A stretch of 64,000 nt of DNA from Xanthostigma xanthostigma (taxonomy: Eukaryota > Arthropoda > Insecta > Raphidioptera > Raphidiidae). The notes under the pieces are model-generated. The model ran no database searches and was not told the origin of the DNA. It saw nothing but the letters and a program-made list of their open reading frames with translations. This document shows positions 42,640 to 53,793 of the stretch, piece after piece; positions within the stretch are counted from its first letter, which is position 1; every line of letters starts with the position of its first letter. The translations under genes were made by a program, and so were the position numbers. The DNA is taken from NCBI GenBank assembly GCA_963575645.1, contig OY754464.1:71646948-71710947 (forward strand). Direction: 5' to 3'.

Positions 42640-43350
42640 GAATGACCTACTTACAACTCATAAAACATAGAAATAAAGGTTTTTGCTCAGTGACTGTAGG
42701 TTTTCACCATCTTATATCTCTATAGTCGGAATCGATTCAGCTTGACTTTTCATATAAGTTCGGTTAATATAAAACGGGCCAAAAATCTCTTAGTGGCTTA
42801 AAAAGTTGCAGATTTGCAAAACGCATGAAAACATGATAAGATTTACGATTTTTGGAAAAATATATAAATATGTCAGATATGCTTAATATAATGACGTGTC
42901 ATAGAAAAAAGTACGCTGAATCGACTAGGCATAAGCGCAAATTCGTATCTCGATTAGTTTAGAAGCTATGGTGATTTAAAATTTAAACAATTAAAATTGT
43001 CTATATCTTCGAATCTAAATGAGATACAGGGTTGCGGATGGTTGGAATCGATTCAAAGTGAATTTTTCTATAAGTATCAAACGGAATAGAGCGAATTTAT
43101 TTTACAAACATTTTTCAACTTTGTTTTAAAAAACCCAAAAATCTGTGGCATATTGTTTACATACGACCTTCAACTGAGGTTATTCTTATAGAAAAAATCG
43201 CGCTGAATCGATTCCAAGCTCCTCTGTTTTATTAGTCGTTTAGAAATTATAACGTTTTTTAACTTTCTCTGAAATAATATAAATAAATGCTCATATCTCT
43301 GAAACTAAAAGTGATACATCTTTGGAACAGATGAACGGTTTTCAAAATGT
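42640..43350. repeat. Degenerate internal repeats R8
   Basis: GGAATCGATTCA and GCTGAATCGA-type blocks occur at 42728, 42915, 43045 and 43205 in both orientations, each near CATATCTC or CTATAAG phrases. An old inverted/tandem array, not coding. Confidence 0.4.
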
Positions 43351-43493
43351 TCTTCTTCTTTCGTTAGTTTTCTATCTCCCCTTTTTTCCAAGGACACTAT
43401 CGCGTCCTTCTGATCTGATCAAGTATAATTAATAAGCACGGTACAATATTCAAGGTTTTCTTTGGCTGCTTAAATATTTTTGAAAAAATTGGC

Positions 43494-44494
43494 GGTAATT
43501 ATTTACTTTCACGGTCACCTGGTTTTTTGGCTCTAGAAAATCGAAAAATAGATGGATTTCAATGATCTCGGTCTCAAAAAGTTCCATTTTACGGCGGATT
43601 TATGAAAAAAATTAGTTCACCCCGGAATTACAATTCGCATACCCGTTTATCGTTCACCCCAGAATTGTTTTTTTAAAAACTCCACATTTGCCCCTTCCCG
43701 TTTCACTGCGAGACAATTCGCATACCCCTTTATCGTTCACCCCGGAATTACAATTCGCATACCCCTTTATCGTTCACCCCGGAATTACAATTCGCATACC
43801 CCTTTATCGTTCACCCCGGAATTACAATTCGCATACCCCTTTATCGTTCACCCCGGAATTACAATTCGCATACCCCTTTATCGTTCACCCCGGAATTACA
43901 ATTCGCATACCCCTTTATCGTTCACCCCGGAATTACAATTCGCATACCCCTTTATCGTTCACCCCGGAATTACAATTCGCATACCCCTTTATCGTTCACC
44001 CCGGAATTACAGTTCGCATACCCCTTTATCGTTCACCCCGGAATTACAATTCGCATACCCCTTTATCGTTCACCCCGGAATTACAATTCGCATACCCCTT
44101 TATCGTTCACCCCGGAATTACAATTCGCATACCCCTTTATCGTTCACCCCGGAATTACAATTATCATACCCCTTTATCGTTTAAAAAAAAATTAACTTTT
44201 TTGAAAATTTTTTTTTCAAAATATTCATTTTTTTATGTAGATTGCGAAAAAAAATATACGAACTTGATTCCACGACGTCAGAAACAGTTATAAAGGATTA
44301 TATGTAGAAAGTCAATTTTTTTTTGCATTTAAAGTCATGAAACTGTGAGAAATATTGATTTTTTCAATTTTCGTATTTTTTTCCATAAATCCGCCATAAA
44401 AACGAAGATTTTAAAAAAAAATTCATCGAAATCGGATGATTTTTCGATTTTCTAGAGCCAAAAAACCAGGTGACCGCGAAACTAAATAATTACC
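43494..44494. mobile_element. 1.0-kb TIR element carrying a minisatellite
   Basis: Exact 8-bp duplications AAATTGGC at 43486-43493 and 44495-44502. Ends GGTAATTATTTACTTTC and the inverse GGTAATTATTTAGTTTC extend as arms of about 100 bp (CGGTCACCTGGTTTTTTGG, GGCTCTAGAAAATCG). Nearly all of the interior is the 37-bp array. An 8-bp duplication suits hAT or P-like elements, but the GGTAATT terminus is not diagnostic. Confidence 0.8.
43616..44178. repeat. 37-bp minisatellite, about 14 copies
   Basis: One unit at 43616-43667 and an array of 13 from about 43714, with GCATACCCCTTTATCG recurring every 37 bp (43720, 43757 and so on to 44165). Units are almost identical, implying recent expansion or homogenisation. 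Because 37 is not a multiple of 3, the 201-codon open frame through it cycles all frames; it is an artefact. Confidence 0.9.
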
Positions 44495-44567
44495 AAATTG
44501 GCACGTAGATGTAGAATGGTTCGCCATCACGGGACTACATTGGTAAATGGGTCAGTTGCGACCACGT

Positions 44568-44681
44568 CTACAGTTTGAAACTTTCAAGTGAGACAGTTCC
44601 GACCTCTTCAATCACAGAACATACCTCTTCTGTGTCTTCAATCATCTTTTTGGTTACTCGTTTTGTTTGATTTCTATAAAG
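44568..44681 (-). pseudogene. Coding-like C-terminal fragment of unknown protein
   Basis: The minus strand reads about 38 codons with charged, non-repetitive composition (TKRVTKKMIEDTEEVC, then VIEEVGTVSLESFKL and a stop at 44570-44568). Composition is unlike the surrounding AT-driven frames. It is cut upstream by the element at 44682. I do not recognise a family; it could be the tail of a transposon protein or a lost host exon. Confidence 0.35.
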
Positions 44682-45192
44682 GTGGCACTTCACATGGCTA
44701 TTTGTGTTCGCTATTGGGTGTTTGTTGTATTTGGCAAAATATATGACGTTCAAGACAAACATGCAAATAGAGGCAAATACGACCATCCACACATGGCAGT
44801 CAAATGGCAAACACACAAATATTTGGCAGCAGAACGCAAGGTTCAAAATTCCAGGAATTTTAGCACTGTTTCATTATCCTAATTCATTTTCAATAGTAAT
44901 TGTTCCAGTTCTCGCTCACAGCACAGACACAAAAATACTGCAAGTCCGTACAGATACACGGCGCGTGCGCTTCTGAATATGGCCATTGTGTGGACGGTTT
45001 ATTTGCGTATTTCCCTATTTGACTCCTTTGATGTGCTTCGAAAAACCGAGAAGCGCACGGTAACGCATATTTGGTATTGGCCGTATTTGTCAAATAGGCA
45101 AATAAGGCTAATAAAATAGACTGTCCACACTTGGTAATTGTTTGCCAAATATGCCAAATACACAAATACAAATAGCCATGTGAAGTTCCGGC
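44682..45192. mobile_element. TIR element M2 with 6-bp duplication
   Basis: Ends GTGGCACTTCACATGGC and the inverse GCCGGAACTTCACATGGC, duplications ATAAAG at 44676-44681 and 45193-45198. Subterminal AAATATGCCAAATACAC repeats on both sides. Frames through it on both strands are products of the TTTG/CAAA repeats. TSD length equals that of M1, although ends differ. Confidence 0.75.
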
Positions 45193-45359
45193 ATAAAGTG
45201 CTTATACCTAAATAGATATCCTCTTATGCTCTATTAATGTAATTGGACGTACCTTAAAAATTTTTAATCTGGATATAAACAGACGTATTTTGGCATTGTG
45301 TTGTTATCAAATTTTATTGTTTTATTTTATATAAAAATCAAGTATATATTTTTATAGTA

Positions 45360-45872
45360 CAGTAGAGACGCGTTAATCCGAACCTTCATAATCCGGATTC
45401 TTTGGTAATTCGGACAGTCGTTTGATAGTATTATGTACATTGTAGTCCGGATTTTTCCAGTTTCAGTAATCCGGATCATGATACTTAGTTATTGAGTAGC
45501 TGTACCGGCACTATTTGCGTCAACACTATTGGTCGGCGGTGTGTTACAAACAGTTACATATATATTTGTTGTCATAGAATTGAGAGAAGTTAGGTAGTTT
45601 TAGTATGTATGTAGTCGTTGTCAAACTCGGATAGAATTACATAGAGAACGCACTATGGCGCCGCGTAAACGATCACACGTTACTTTATCACTGCAAGTAA
45701 AAAACGAAATTCTTGACAAATTAAAAGTTTTATTTTTTACGTATGAATAAATCCTTTGAGCACGCATTTTAGTTTGTTTTCTTGATAATTAAAATTACAT
45801 CCAGTAATGCGGACATTTTGATAATCCGGATCGGCTGTGTTTTAATTAGTACGGATTATCGCGTCTCTACTG
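45360..45872 (+). mobile_element. Pogo/Tigger-like element with transposase N-terminus
   Basis: Ends CAGTAGAGACGCGTTAATCC and the inverse CAGTAGAGACGCGATAATCC, flanked by TA at 45358-45359 and 45873-45874. TAATCCGGA repeats fill both subterminal regions. An internal deletion joins the transposase start to the 3' end. Confidence 0.85.
45655..45750 (+). pseudogene. CENP-B/pogo-type transposase N-terminal fragment
   Basis: ATG at 45655 opens 31 codons reading MAPRKRSHVTLSLQVKNEI then LDKLK before dr ift into non-homologous sequence and a stop at 45748-45750. The pattern (basic start, then L-S-L-x-x-K-x-x-I-L-D-K-L) is the first helix of the CENP-B/psq-type DNA-binding domain of pogo transposases. 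The rest is deleted. Confidence 0.65.
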
Positions 45873-45874
45873 TA

Positions 45875-46193
45875 ATAGTTCTTAAGGCGGTGGTCTTCAG
45901 AAAACGTCTACGGTCTCGTCAGAATATTTCTGATAGTGAAAAAACCCGACCAGAATCATAACTCAGCAATTATATTATAATTTAAATCGTGTCGGCCCGA
46001 GTTCGAATCGTGCCTCAGGTTTCTTTTAGCTATTTTGTTTTTTCTTGTTCTTCTATTTCTTATCATTATGTTCAAAATATAAAATTACAACGTTTTTTAT
46101 AGCAATTGAAAACACGGAAGAATAATTAGTTTTAAATGATTTTTTTGTAACTCGTAAACTTATCCATGTAACGTAACCTTTACTGTGCCCTTA
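45875..46193. other. No recognised feature
   Basis: Spacer; GAGTTCGAATCG at 45991 resembles a lone B box without an A box. Confidence 0.3.
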
Positions 46194-46200
46194 TATTATA

Positions 46201-46930
46201 CAGAATGATTTTGAAGTTGATTCTTTTTTTAACAGCGTGTATAAATCAAATAGGCGAACAAATATTTCAAGTAACTTTTTTATCAAAATTCAAAAATGAA
46301 AGAGAAACGGGCTTTCAAAGTTTCATTGAGTTTTATAAATTTTAAGGTCGGTTCTGGCCATAGAGATATAAGTTACTAGAGTACGCTAGCGGGTATGCTT
46401 GCCATAAGTGAAAGTGTCTGCAGTTCAGAGAGAGAACGCTGCAAACGTTTTGTATCAGTATATATGTTTACTCAAATCAGCATTATTTTGTATCATTAGT
46501 TACCATAAAGATAAGAAACTTTTTCTCTCTCTGAATTGCAGACACTTTCACGGCTCACTCGCGTACTCTAGACTAATATCTCTATGGTTCTGGCGTTATG
46601 TTATGTCACTATGGAAATATGTTTACGGTATTTACAGAAATTGTTCGAAGTTGTCCCGGTTTTGTTGGAAACAAAAATGTATGCGTCGTACCCATGCTTC
46701 TAGTAGCGATAAGGGTCTTCCGCGATTTATTTGAAATACATTTCCGATTCGTGCTATCATTTCTTCGTGTGTGTTAACCGCGCTTTTGAATTAATTAAAT
46801 AAAATTAAATTTGAACGGCGGTTTCTCTCTTATTTTTGTGTTTTGATAAAAAAGTTACTTGAAATATTAGTTCGTCTATTTGATTTCTACACGCTGTTAA
46901 AAAAGAATAATCAACTTAAAAACCATCCTG
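46201..46930. mobile_element. TIR element with CAGRATG ends, hosting M1 copy 3
   Basis: Starts CAGAATGATTTTGAAGTTGA and ends as the inverse CAGGATGGTTTTTAAGTTGA; TATTATA flanks both sides (46194-46200 and 46931-46937). The arms continue for about 70 bp (GCGTGTATAAATC, GAACAAATATTTCAAGTAAC). Confidence 0.65.
46358..46587 (+). mobile_element. MITE family M1, copy 3
   Basis: Exact 6-bp duplications TTCTGG at 46352-46357 and 46588-46593. Ends CCATAGAGATATAAG and inverse. It is the copy that best fixes the target-site length because TTCTGG is not AT-simple. Nested in 46201-46930. Confidence 0.9.
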
Positions 46931-46937
46931 TATTATA

Positions 46938-47351
46938 TTGCGAAGTATAAGTGCGCCTACATAGGTACTATTAAAAACGTGATTTTAATTTTAATCCCGA
47001 TATTACATGAAAACCATCTTAAATTCATTTTAAAAAAAATTAACTAATGTATTTTCATTAGCAAAACATGTTCAAATCAGGCTGCATGCTTTCAAAATTA
47101 ATGCATAAAGCAGTTCCATTAGAGATTTGATAGATTGGCCATCGCGACATCACGTCGGGGAAACTCTTAGTAGTCCACTAAAATCATTTTTTTGGGAGGG
47201 GTTTTATTCATTTGTTTTTCAAAATGTTTTTTTGCAAGTATAGCAAGAGATTTTAAAATGGAATTACTTAAATATTAGGTATATACTGACAAGTTTCATG
47301 AACACTCGGTATAGAAATGTGATTAAATTTTACACGAATTAATACTGTACT
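46938..47351. other. No recognised feature
   Basis: Spacer with no gene signal. Confidence 0.3.
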
Positions 47352-47458
47352 GTTCAATAAATAAAATTATCGACCAATTTTTCAGACAATATTGTCTGAA
47401 AAATTGGTCGATAATTTTATTTATTGAAGAGTTCTAATCAGACGTTAATCAAAGATTT
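47352..47458. mobile_element. HF1 fold-back, copy 4, arms only
   Basis: TTCAATAAATAAAATTATCG and TTTTTCAGACA meet their complements directly at 47388-47390 (perfect palindrome 47352-47427), followed by GTTCTAATCAGACGTTAATC. The ribozyme-bearing centre is gone. Confidence 0.7.
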
Positions 47459-47603
47459 GAATACTGTACTGTGTAGGTACTTACCTTATTTTCATCGTAA
47501 TTTTTTTGACACGTTAAGTAGTGGTCAGGCTTGTAAAACTTGCAAAAATTTATTTTGTATGGTTCAATTATTCCAATATTTATTTTTTGTATGAAATTTT
47601 TTT

Positions 47604-48155
47604 GAAGTAAAACTTCTTTAGGCACGCTTGACTTGGGGAGTAAGCTGGTGAATGCGTGACGAGAGATTTACGGAAGTGTGATCGGGCGAGGCGAACGAAA
47701 GTTGAAGGAGATATAAGTTAGTGTTAAGATACAAACAGGATGGCAAATACTTCACTGGCTAGTGGCGTCATCAGGTGGCCGACAATATAAGCAGTACTAA
47801 CAATTGAATGACACATACTTTACTTGCCAGTGGCGTATCGGGTGACAGAAAAAAGTTTTGTACTTAACTTGCAGAGCTAAATAATATTTCATAAAGATTT
47901 ACGCTTAAAATCCAACGAGAGCTAAGAAATTGCAATGTATGACTTTTGTTTTCATTATCTTTATGTTTATATTTCTTTCTTCTTACGTTAAACTGTTCAG
48001 TTCGTTCTTGAACAATTATATAAATTAATATTTTATTCAATACATTAAATATTCTACGTTTAAAGTGAATAAAATTGTAAATTTATTTTAAAGTTCATAG
48101 TTTGTGAATTTTCGGGTGAATAATAACAAATTATGGCAGGAACAAGTTTTACTTC
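47604..48155. repeat. Dispersed repeat R1, copy 2
   Basis: Ends and block order as in 12870-13370, but with about 150 bp of extra sequence at about 47840-48050 and without the AG expansion. Confidence 0.65.
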
Positions 48156-48716
48156 AGTCGTGTGGTCTAAAGCACACTCGTTTTTTTTTCAAGTCTTCGA
48201 GAGTAGTTGTGGCTAACCTCTTACTAGCAACCTAAGAATATATATGTTGAACTTTTCTTTTTAATATTTTGAACACATGTTGCGCCCTGTGGTATCTAAG
48301 TTTAGAGCTTAATCACAGCAAATGAAAACAGTACATAATAAAATACCTTTTGCGACTGCAGTTTGTAATTTGCCGAGAGCATTTTTTACAATTTGACTGA
48401 ACAGTCACCTTAAAACATGAAGTTTGCCACTGCTGGTATAAAAGGTTGCGTGATTTAAAAAAGTCTTTTCTAGATTCCAATTTTTGAACCCATCCTTTTG
48501 AAAGCGATTTTATAACGAATAGATTTTTTCAAGCAGAAAATAATATCAACCCGTCTTTAACACAGTAGGTAAGTTATCAATACTATCTGAAAAATTGATT
48601 TTACATCTATACGAAATATAGAAAAGTTTTTTATTACGACATGGCAGTTGTTGTTACACAACTTTCAAGCATGTAGTTTTTCATACACCTCCCGATGAAA
48701 TTGCTGCTTTACATGC
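48156..48716. other. No recognised feature
   Basis: AT-rich spacer. Confidence 0.3.
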
Positions 48717-48724
48717 CTGTATAG

Positions 48725-49492
48725 CAGGCATGTCGAACTCGTTTACCACCAAGGGCCATATCAAGTATTACACACAAGTCGCGGGCCGAATTACCAAAAA
48801 AAAAAAACTACAATTGAAACCAAACAGATATTTTATTAACATGGTAATTACATACAAAATAATGTATAAGTATTAAGAAAAACTGTCTTTTCAAACTAAC
48901 ATTAGTTAAATAAAACTGCATAAATATATCATATCGTTTTTTGGAAGAAACTTGGCAATGTTTATCATTAACCAAATCTTCAAAATTTGGTTGAAAATTC
49001 AAAGTTGAAAATAGTTGTTCGCACAAATATGTGCTACCAAACATAGCTAAAATACGCCTAATTACACATTACACATTGGGATATCGGTCCACTGATAAAT
49101 AATTATAGAAATTTGGTATTCCAACTTCCATATATTTTTGTTTCAATATGGAATCACACTGAATTTCGATGAATTCCAGTTGTAAATAATTATCATTAAC
49201 CGTTTCAACATCGATTGATAGAGGAGAAGTAAAATAGGTGAAAGTGATTTTCGCATGTTATTACTTATTATAAATGTCAAACAGTCAAAGTGATAAATTT
49301 ATGTATGAAATCTATCACTTTATGACATTTATAACAAAATATGATGTCTTGGGAAAAATCTTTTGTAGATTAAATGAAAAACAATTATTTTTAACTTGTA
49401 TGGAAATAATATTTTTTACCAACCTTGCCGGGCCGTAGACAACTTGTAAGCGGGCCGCATGCAGCCCGCAGACCTCGGGTTTGACATGCCTG
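48725..49492 (-). mobile_element. hAT element, deleted, with transposase C-terminus
   Basis: Exact 8-bp duplications CTGTATAG at 48717-48724 and 49493-49500. Ends CAGGCATGTCGAACTCG and the inverse CAGGCATGTCAAACCCG. Retains only the 3' part of the transposase gene on the minus strand. Confidence 0.9.
48808..49044 (-). pseudogene. hAT transposase dimerisation-domain fragment
   Basis: The frame begins MFGSTYLCEQLFSTLN, the hATC dimerisation signature of GTF2IRD2/EPM2AIP1/ZBED-type transposases (F-G-S-x-Y-x-C-E-x-x-F-S). Beyond about residue 20 the similarity fades. Catalytic DDE and BED-finger regions are absent, so it is inactive. Confidence 0.7.
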
Positions 49493-49549
49493 CTGTATAG
49501 CGATAAGACTAATGATGTAAAATATAACAAATAATAACTGCACGAAAAT

Positions 49550-49930
49550 GGGCCCAATATCGATACTTTAAGGGTGGGTTTTAGGGGTTGAAACAAATTT
49601 TTGGGTCCAAAAATATGCAAAAATTTTCAGAATCGTTTCAAAATTAAAATTGAACCCATTAGTAAAGATAAAAATGTGTTGCCAAAATTTTATTAAAATC
49701 GGCTCGACAGGGCCGAACTTAAAAAACATGAAAACGTTATAGTTTGTAGATATGGGATGTATTTAATTTGGTAAATTGATAATAATAGTGAAATTAAGAA
49801 AATGAACATTATTTTAACGGATATATTAAGGGGTTAATTTTTTTATTTTTGCCCAAAAACAACAAAGTTAAGTTCATATAATATTGTCGGCAGGATTTCG
49901 CACTGCGACCCGAGATTTTTTATCTATGTT
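49550..49930. repeat. Dispersed repeat R6, copy 2
   Basis: GGGTGGGTTTTAGGGGTTG, AAAATCGGCTCGACAGG and GCACTGCGACCCGAG follow the order of 31490-31900; the TA microsatellite side is missing. Confidence 0.55.
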
Positions 49931-49998
49931 TGATTCATTTTTTTGACAACTAAATTTATTTGGTTGCTTGTCGGCCCGTCATGGCTACATTAATGCTC

Positions 49999-51845
49999 AG
50001 TTGCACAAAGCATTCTCAGAAAATCTGATTTGACACTAATCTTAGACTGTGAACATACATATTCTCCATATGAAAAGCGTTGTGGAGTTTTAAATCGATC
50101 TTGCTCAAAAAATAATTGATCGATTGAAACATTTTTTTTTAAACTGTGTATACATGTATTTAGTATCGTTTTTTGTACAGCTTCTACTTCGAAACGCATT
50201 TTGATCAAAATTTAGCTTGAAAAGCGATCTTTTTCAATCTAGAACAATTACGTATAAAGAGCCAGTGATCGGCTACCAGTATGTATTTGACCAGACCTGA
50301 TTTTTTACACAGTGAGTCTCCTATACCTACCATACATGGAGTGGGGACTCACTAAGTCCGGAGTGGCCGCCGCGGCCCGTACTCAGGTGCGACAGGTACA
50401 AAATTTGACTAATTTTCAAAGTATTTGACCACGTCTGCCATTTGGAAATTTAATAATATATTATTACTGCTATTGAAAAATAACAATGGCAGACCATTAT
50501 CACGCGACAATCATCGTGGCAGACAATTTTTTAAGTACTAAAAAATATGAAATTTTGAAAGGTATATTTTTTATCACGGATTATTATTCTATTTATTATT
50601 TCAAGCAAGTTTCGTAAATAAAATTTTTTTCTAAAATTTATAGTTCCGGAAATATTTAGAAAATTAAAAAAAAATCAGCTGCTCTTTTGTCTTGTAGATC
50701 TGTCAGAAATAAACTAGTTAAGCATGCTTTGATTAATTTTTACATGACGTGGAACATATTATGTAGGTGACCAAGACGACGAATAGCAAATAGCATATTG
50801 AATACTAGCCATTACCCGCGTCACCTCACGCGATATCAGAAATGTTATTTTCTTTATTTTACTATATCAAATGTCAATATTTTTGAAGTTGGAATGGTCC
50901 TGTCGCCAAATTGGTTGGAATTTTTTATTTGTTCTAAAACAAAATTAAAAAGTGTCAAGTGAGAATAAAAATATTGTTTATAGGTATAGGCATAAATAAT
51001 TTTTTATATTCTCTTGACATTTTTTATTTTTGTTTTAGAACAAATAAAAAATTCCAACCAATTGGGCGACGGGACCATTCCAACTTCAAAAATATTGACA
51101 TTTGATATAGTAAAATAAAGAAAATAACATTTCTGATATCGCGTGAGGTGACGCGGGTAATGGCTAGTATTCAATATGCTATTTGCTATTCGTCGTCTTG
51201 GTCACCTACATAATATGTTCCACGTCATGTAAAAATTAATCAAAGCATGCTTAACTAGTTTATTTCTGACAGATCTACAAGACAAAAGAGCAGCTGATTT
51301 TTTTTTAATTTTCTAAATATTTCCGGAACTATAAATTTTAGAAAAAAATTTTATTTACGAAACTTGCTTGAAATAATAAATAGAATAATAATCCGTGATA
51401 AAAAATATACCTTTCAAAATTTCATATTTTTTAGTACTTAAAAAATTGTCTGCCACGATGATTGTCGCGTGATAATGGTCTGCCATTGTTATTTTTCAAT
51501 AGCAGTAATAATATATTATTAAATTTCCAAATGGCAGACGTGGTCAAATACTTTGAAAATTAGTCAAATTTTGTACCTGTCGCACCTGAGTACGGGCCGC
51601 GGCGGCCACTCCGGACTTAGTGAGTCCCCACTCCATGTATGGTAGGTATAGGAGACTCACTGTGTAAAAAATCAGGTCTGGTCAAATACATACTGGTAGC
51701 CGATCACTGGCTCTTATTATACGTGTGAGTAGGTACAATCTAATGTTCTAGATGACAGAGAGTTTGAATACGACATTAGACTGCTCCTGATGTATGGAAA
51801 CTGTAATTATAGGATCATAATCTGAGGTCATTGTCAAATCAAATT
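49999..51845. repeat. Repeat R5, copy 2, split by a large palindrome
   Basis: Left part 49999-50237 (AAAGCATTCTCAGAAAAT, TTTTAAATCGATCTTGCTC, GCATTTTGATC) and right part about 51754-51845 (GTATGGAAACTGTAATTATAGG) match consecutive pieces of 30771-31015. The palindrome 50238-51753 lies between. Confidence 0.5.
50238..51753. repeat. Near-perfect 1.5-kb palindrome
   Basis: Arms of about 710 bp (50238-50963 and 51013-51753) around a spacer of about 50 bp. Over long runs I found no differences, for example AGTGAGTCTCCTATACC and GGCCGCCGCGGCCCG at 50312-50381 against 51600-51650. Close to the centre a few mismatches appear (ATGGTCCTGTCGCC versus ATGGTCCCGTCGCC). The inner half of each arm is repeat R3; the outer half has a GC-rich block. 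It carries no coding frame. Confidence 0.85.
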
Positions 51846-52380
51846 TTTTGAAAATCCTTTCTGCAACCCAGCATAAACATTTTTGAAAAAATTTGTCACG
51901 TAAGTGTAGAAAGGTTTGCCACCCCTCAACTCTACTGGATAGGAAAAATAAGACTGACTCCCCAGTGACATTTTTTAACACATAACATTGAGCAAAAAGT
52001 TCTCGTTTCACCTCTAATATTAAATCTACAGTAGATGTAGGTATAGGTAACCTAGTACGCAACAATAAAAAGAAAAAAACAACTGCGTCGATTACATACC
52101 TCCAGGCAACTCCCTGTCACATGTGCGTCTCGAATGCCGAATCGAATAAAAATCATTCATCAACAATTCATTTTAAGAGCAATAACAGCCGGAGTGTTTT
52201 TTGTCGAGCGCCATTTTTGGAGGATGCTATGAAAAGGAGTTATCGTCGCAACGATTGACGCAGCGGGCGCCATGCTAATTACAAGCTACTATTTAATTTG
52301 TTATGTTTGTTACTGTATCGGTTTGATTCAAATTTTGCAATCAAAATTTCGACTAGATCTAATTAAGTTAGAGCTTTGAA
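51846..52380. other. Unassigned; possible hAT end and a coding-like minus frame
   Basis: A 105-codon minus frame (51748-52065) has fairly even composition but no family I recognise. GGTTTGCCACCCCTC at 51914 resembles the inverse of a hAT end (GAGGGGTGGCAAACC). Confidence 0.25.
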
Positions 52381-52424
52381 ATTTTACACACGTGTATAAG
52401 TTCGGTGACAATGTATAAATCGAA

Positions 52425-52690
52425 TATGGCGGACGCCCCAAGATGGCGGATTATCCTTGTTCTTCACAACTCTCTTGACATGGTTATCAAATGAAAAAGT
52501 TTGACTAGTGGAACACGATAAGATACGCCATTGTAGATCCAATATGGCGGACGCCGCAAGATGGCGGATTACCGTCTTCTTCACAAACCTCTTAGCATAT
52601 AGGTATCAAATGAAATATTTTGACGAGTGGAATATGATAAGCTATTTGACGTCATTGTAGACCCAATATGGCGGGCGCCATACGTCCGAT
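52425..52690. repeat. Tandem repeat of about 115-124 bp, three copies
   Basis: AATATGGCGGACGCC recurs at 52428, 52543 and (as GGGCGCC) 52667, each followed in the first two by CAAGATGGCGGATTA and a TCTTCACAA...TATCAAATGAAA block. A common insect dispersed repeat in short tandem. Confidence 0.6.
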
Positions 52691-52699
52691 TTATTTGAA

Positions 52700-53311
52700 A
52701 TTTTGTACACATGTGTATTCAAGATGATTCAATCATTTTTAGAATTAAATAATAATTATTTATCATCATATTGAATGTGTGCAGTCAATGAATTTAAATA
52801 AATGAATGTTTTAATAGTTAATTTTGAACAACTAAAAAGAACGAAAAAAAGTAGTAAAACAACTTTTTAAAAACAAACTTTATTGAAATGTAGGAAAAAT
52901 ACTTTTTAATAATTTAGGTTCATAATTATAAAAGCGTGGGTTATGACGAATAAACAAACATAAACTACGTAAACTAATATATATTTTTTATATCACGATT
53001 GTAAATTAGCTTATAGTTACATACCAACAGCGGAAGTCCGTTAACGTTAAATAAAACACATAGAGTTTTAATTAAAATCTTTAAAGGTATTTGTTTGACG
53101 AAGCCAATATTATGTGCGAAATTGTTCCGAAGTGAAAACGTTGTGTTAATTATTTATTTCAAAATGTATAACATTTACATAAATACCTACTCTATGTATT
53201 GAAAAATTAGGAACTGGGATCACTAAATTAACTCCAGGTTGATTAAATCTTCAATCAATCTTATTTTACCGAAAATCAGACATAAGCAGTTTTGTTCCAT
53301 AACCACACATA
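52700..53311. other. No recognised feature
   Basis: AT-rich spacer. Confidence 0.3.
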
Positions 53312-53313
53312 TA

Positions 53314-53791
53314 CAGTGTAACCTCTTTATAACGTCGTTCGTTATAACGAAAAACTCCCTATAACGTAGAAATTTTTACAATTTGGTTGGTTTACCTTAA
53401 AATCCATACATTAATACCCTCTTTATAGCGCAACAGTCATTCTCTATTACGAAGAAATATGTTCATATTTAGGCGTCAGCAAATGTTTACAGACGTAAAG
53501 AAGACGATTCCAAACCATCACCAACTATTCAACAAGCACTTTGCCGCCAAACTTATCAAAAAATTCCTATTGTTTAATGAAGATGATTCCACCACATCCC
53601 AAGATATGCATAAGATACAAAACAAATATTGGCATAGCAAAAAACGTCAGGCAAAGTTAACAGACTGTGTTTGGAATAAATTAATTAGGTGAAATTTGGT
53701 TCTTTTCTTTCTTCCCTCCATATAACGAAAACTCTTTATAACGAAAAAAAATGCTCGGTCCCTTGAGTATCGTTATAAAGAGGTTGCACTG
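53314..53791 (+). mobile_element. Pogo/Tigger-like element with C-terminal transposase remnant
   Basis: Ends CAGTGTAACCTCTTTATAACG and the inverse CAGTGCAACCTCTTTATAACG, flanked by TA on both sides. TATAACGAAAA repeats lie subterminally. A 77-codon frame (53459-53692) includes KKRQAKLTDCVW near its end, like the K-Q-x-x-L-x-D-F tails of pogo transposases; the DDE core is missing. Confidence 0.85.
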
Positions 53792-53793
53792 TA

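Noticed and set aside
43616-44178. CRISPR-like regular repeat
   Set aside because: Units are contiguous with no unique spacers, and the genome is eukaryotic; it is a minisatellite.
43688-44293. 201-codon open frame with SFTPELQFAYPFIVHPG-type repeats
   Set aside because: It is the 37-bp minisatellite read through all three frames; there is no start context or neighbour to support a protein.
45985-46010. tRNA-derived SINE suggested by GAGTTCGAATCG
   Set aside because: A single B-box-like match with no A box or tail.
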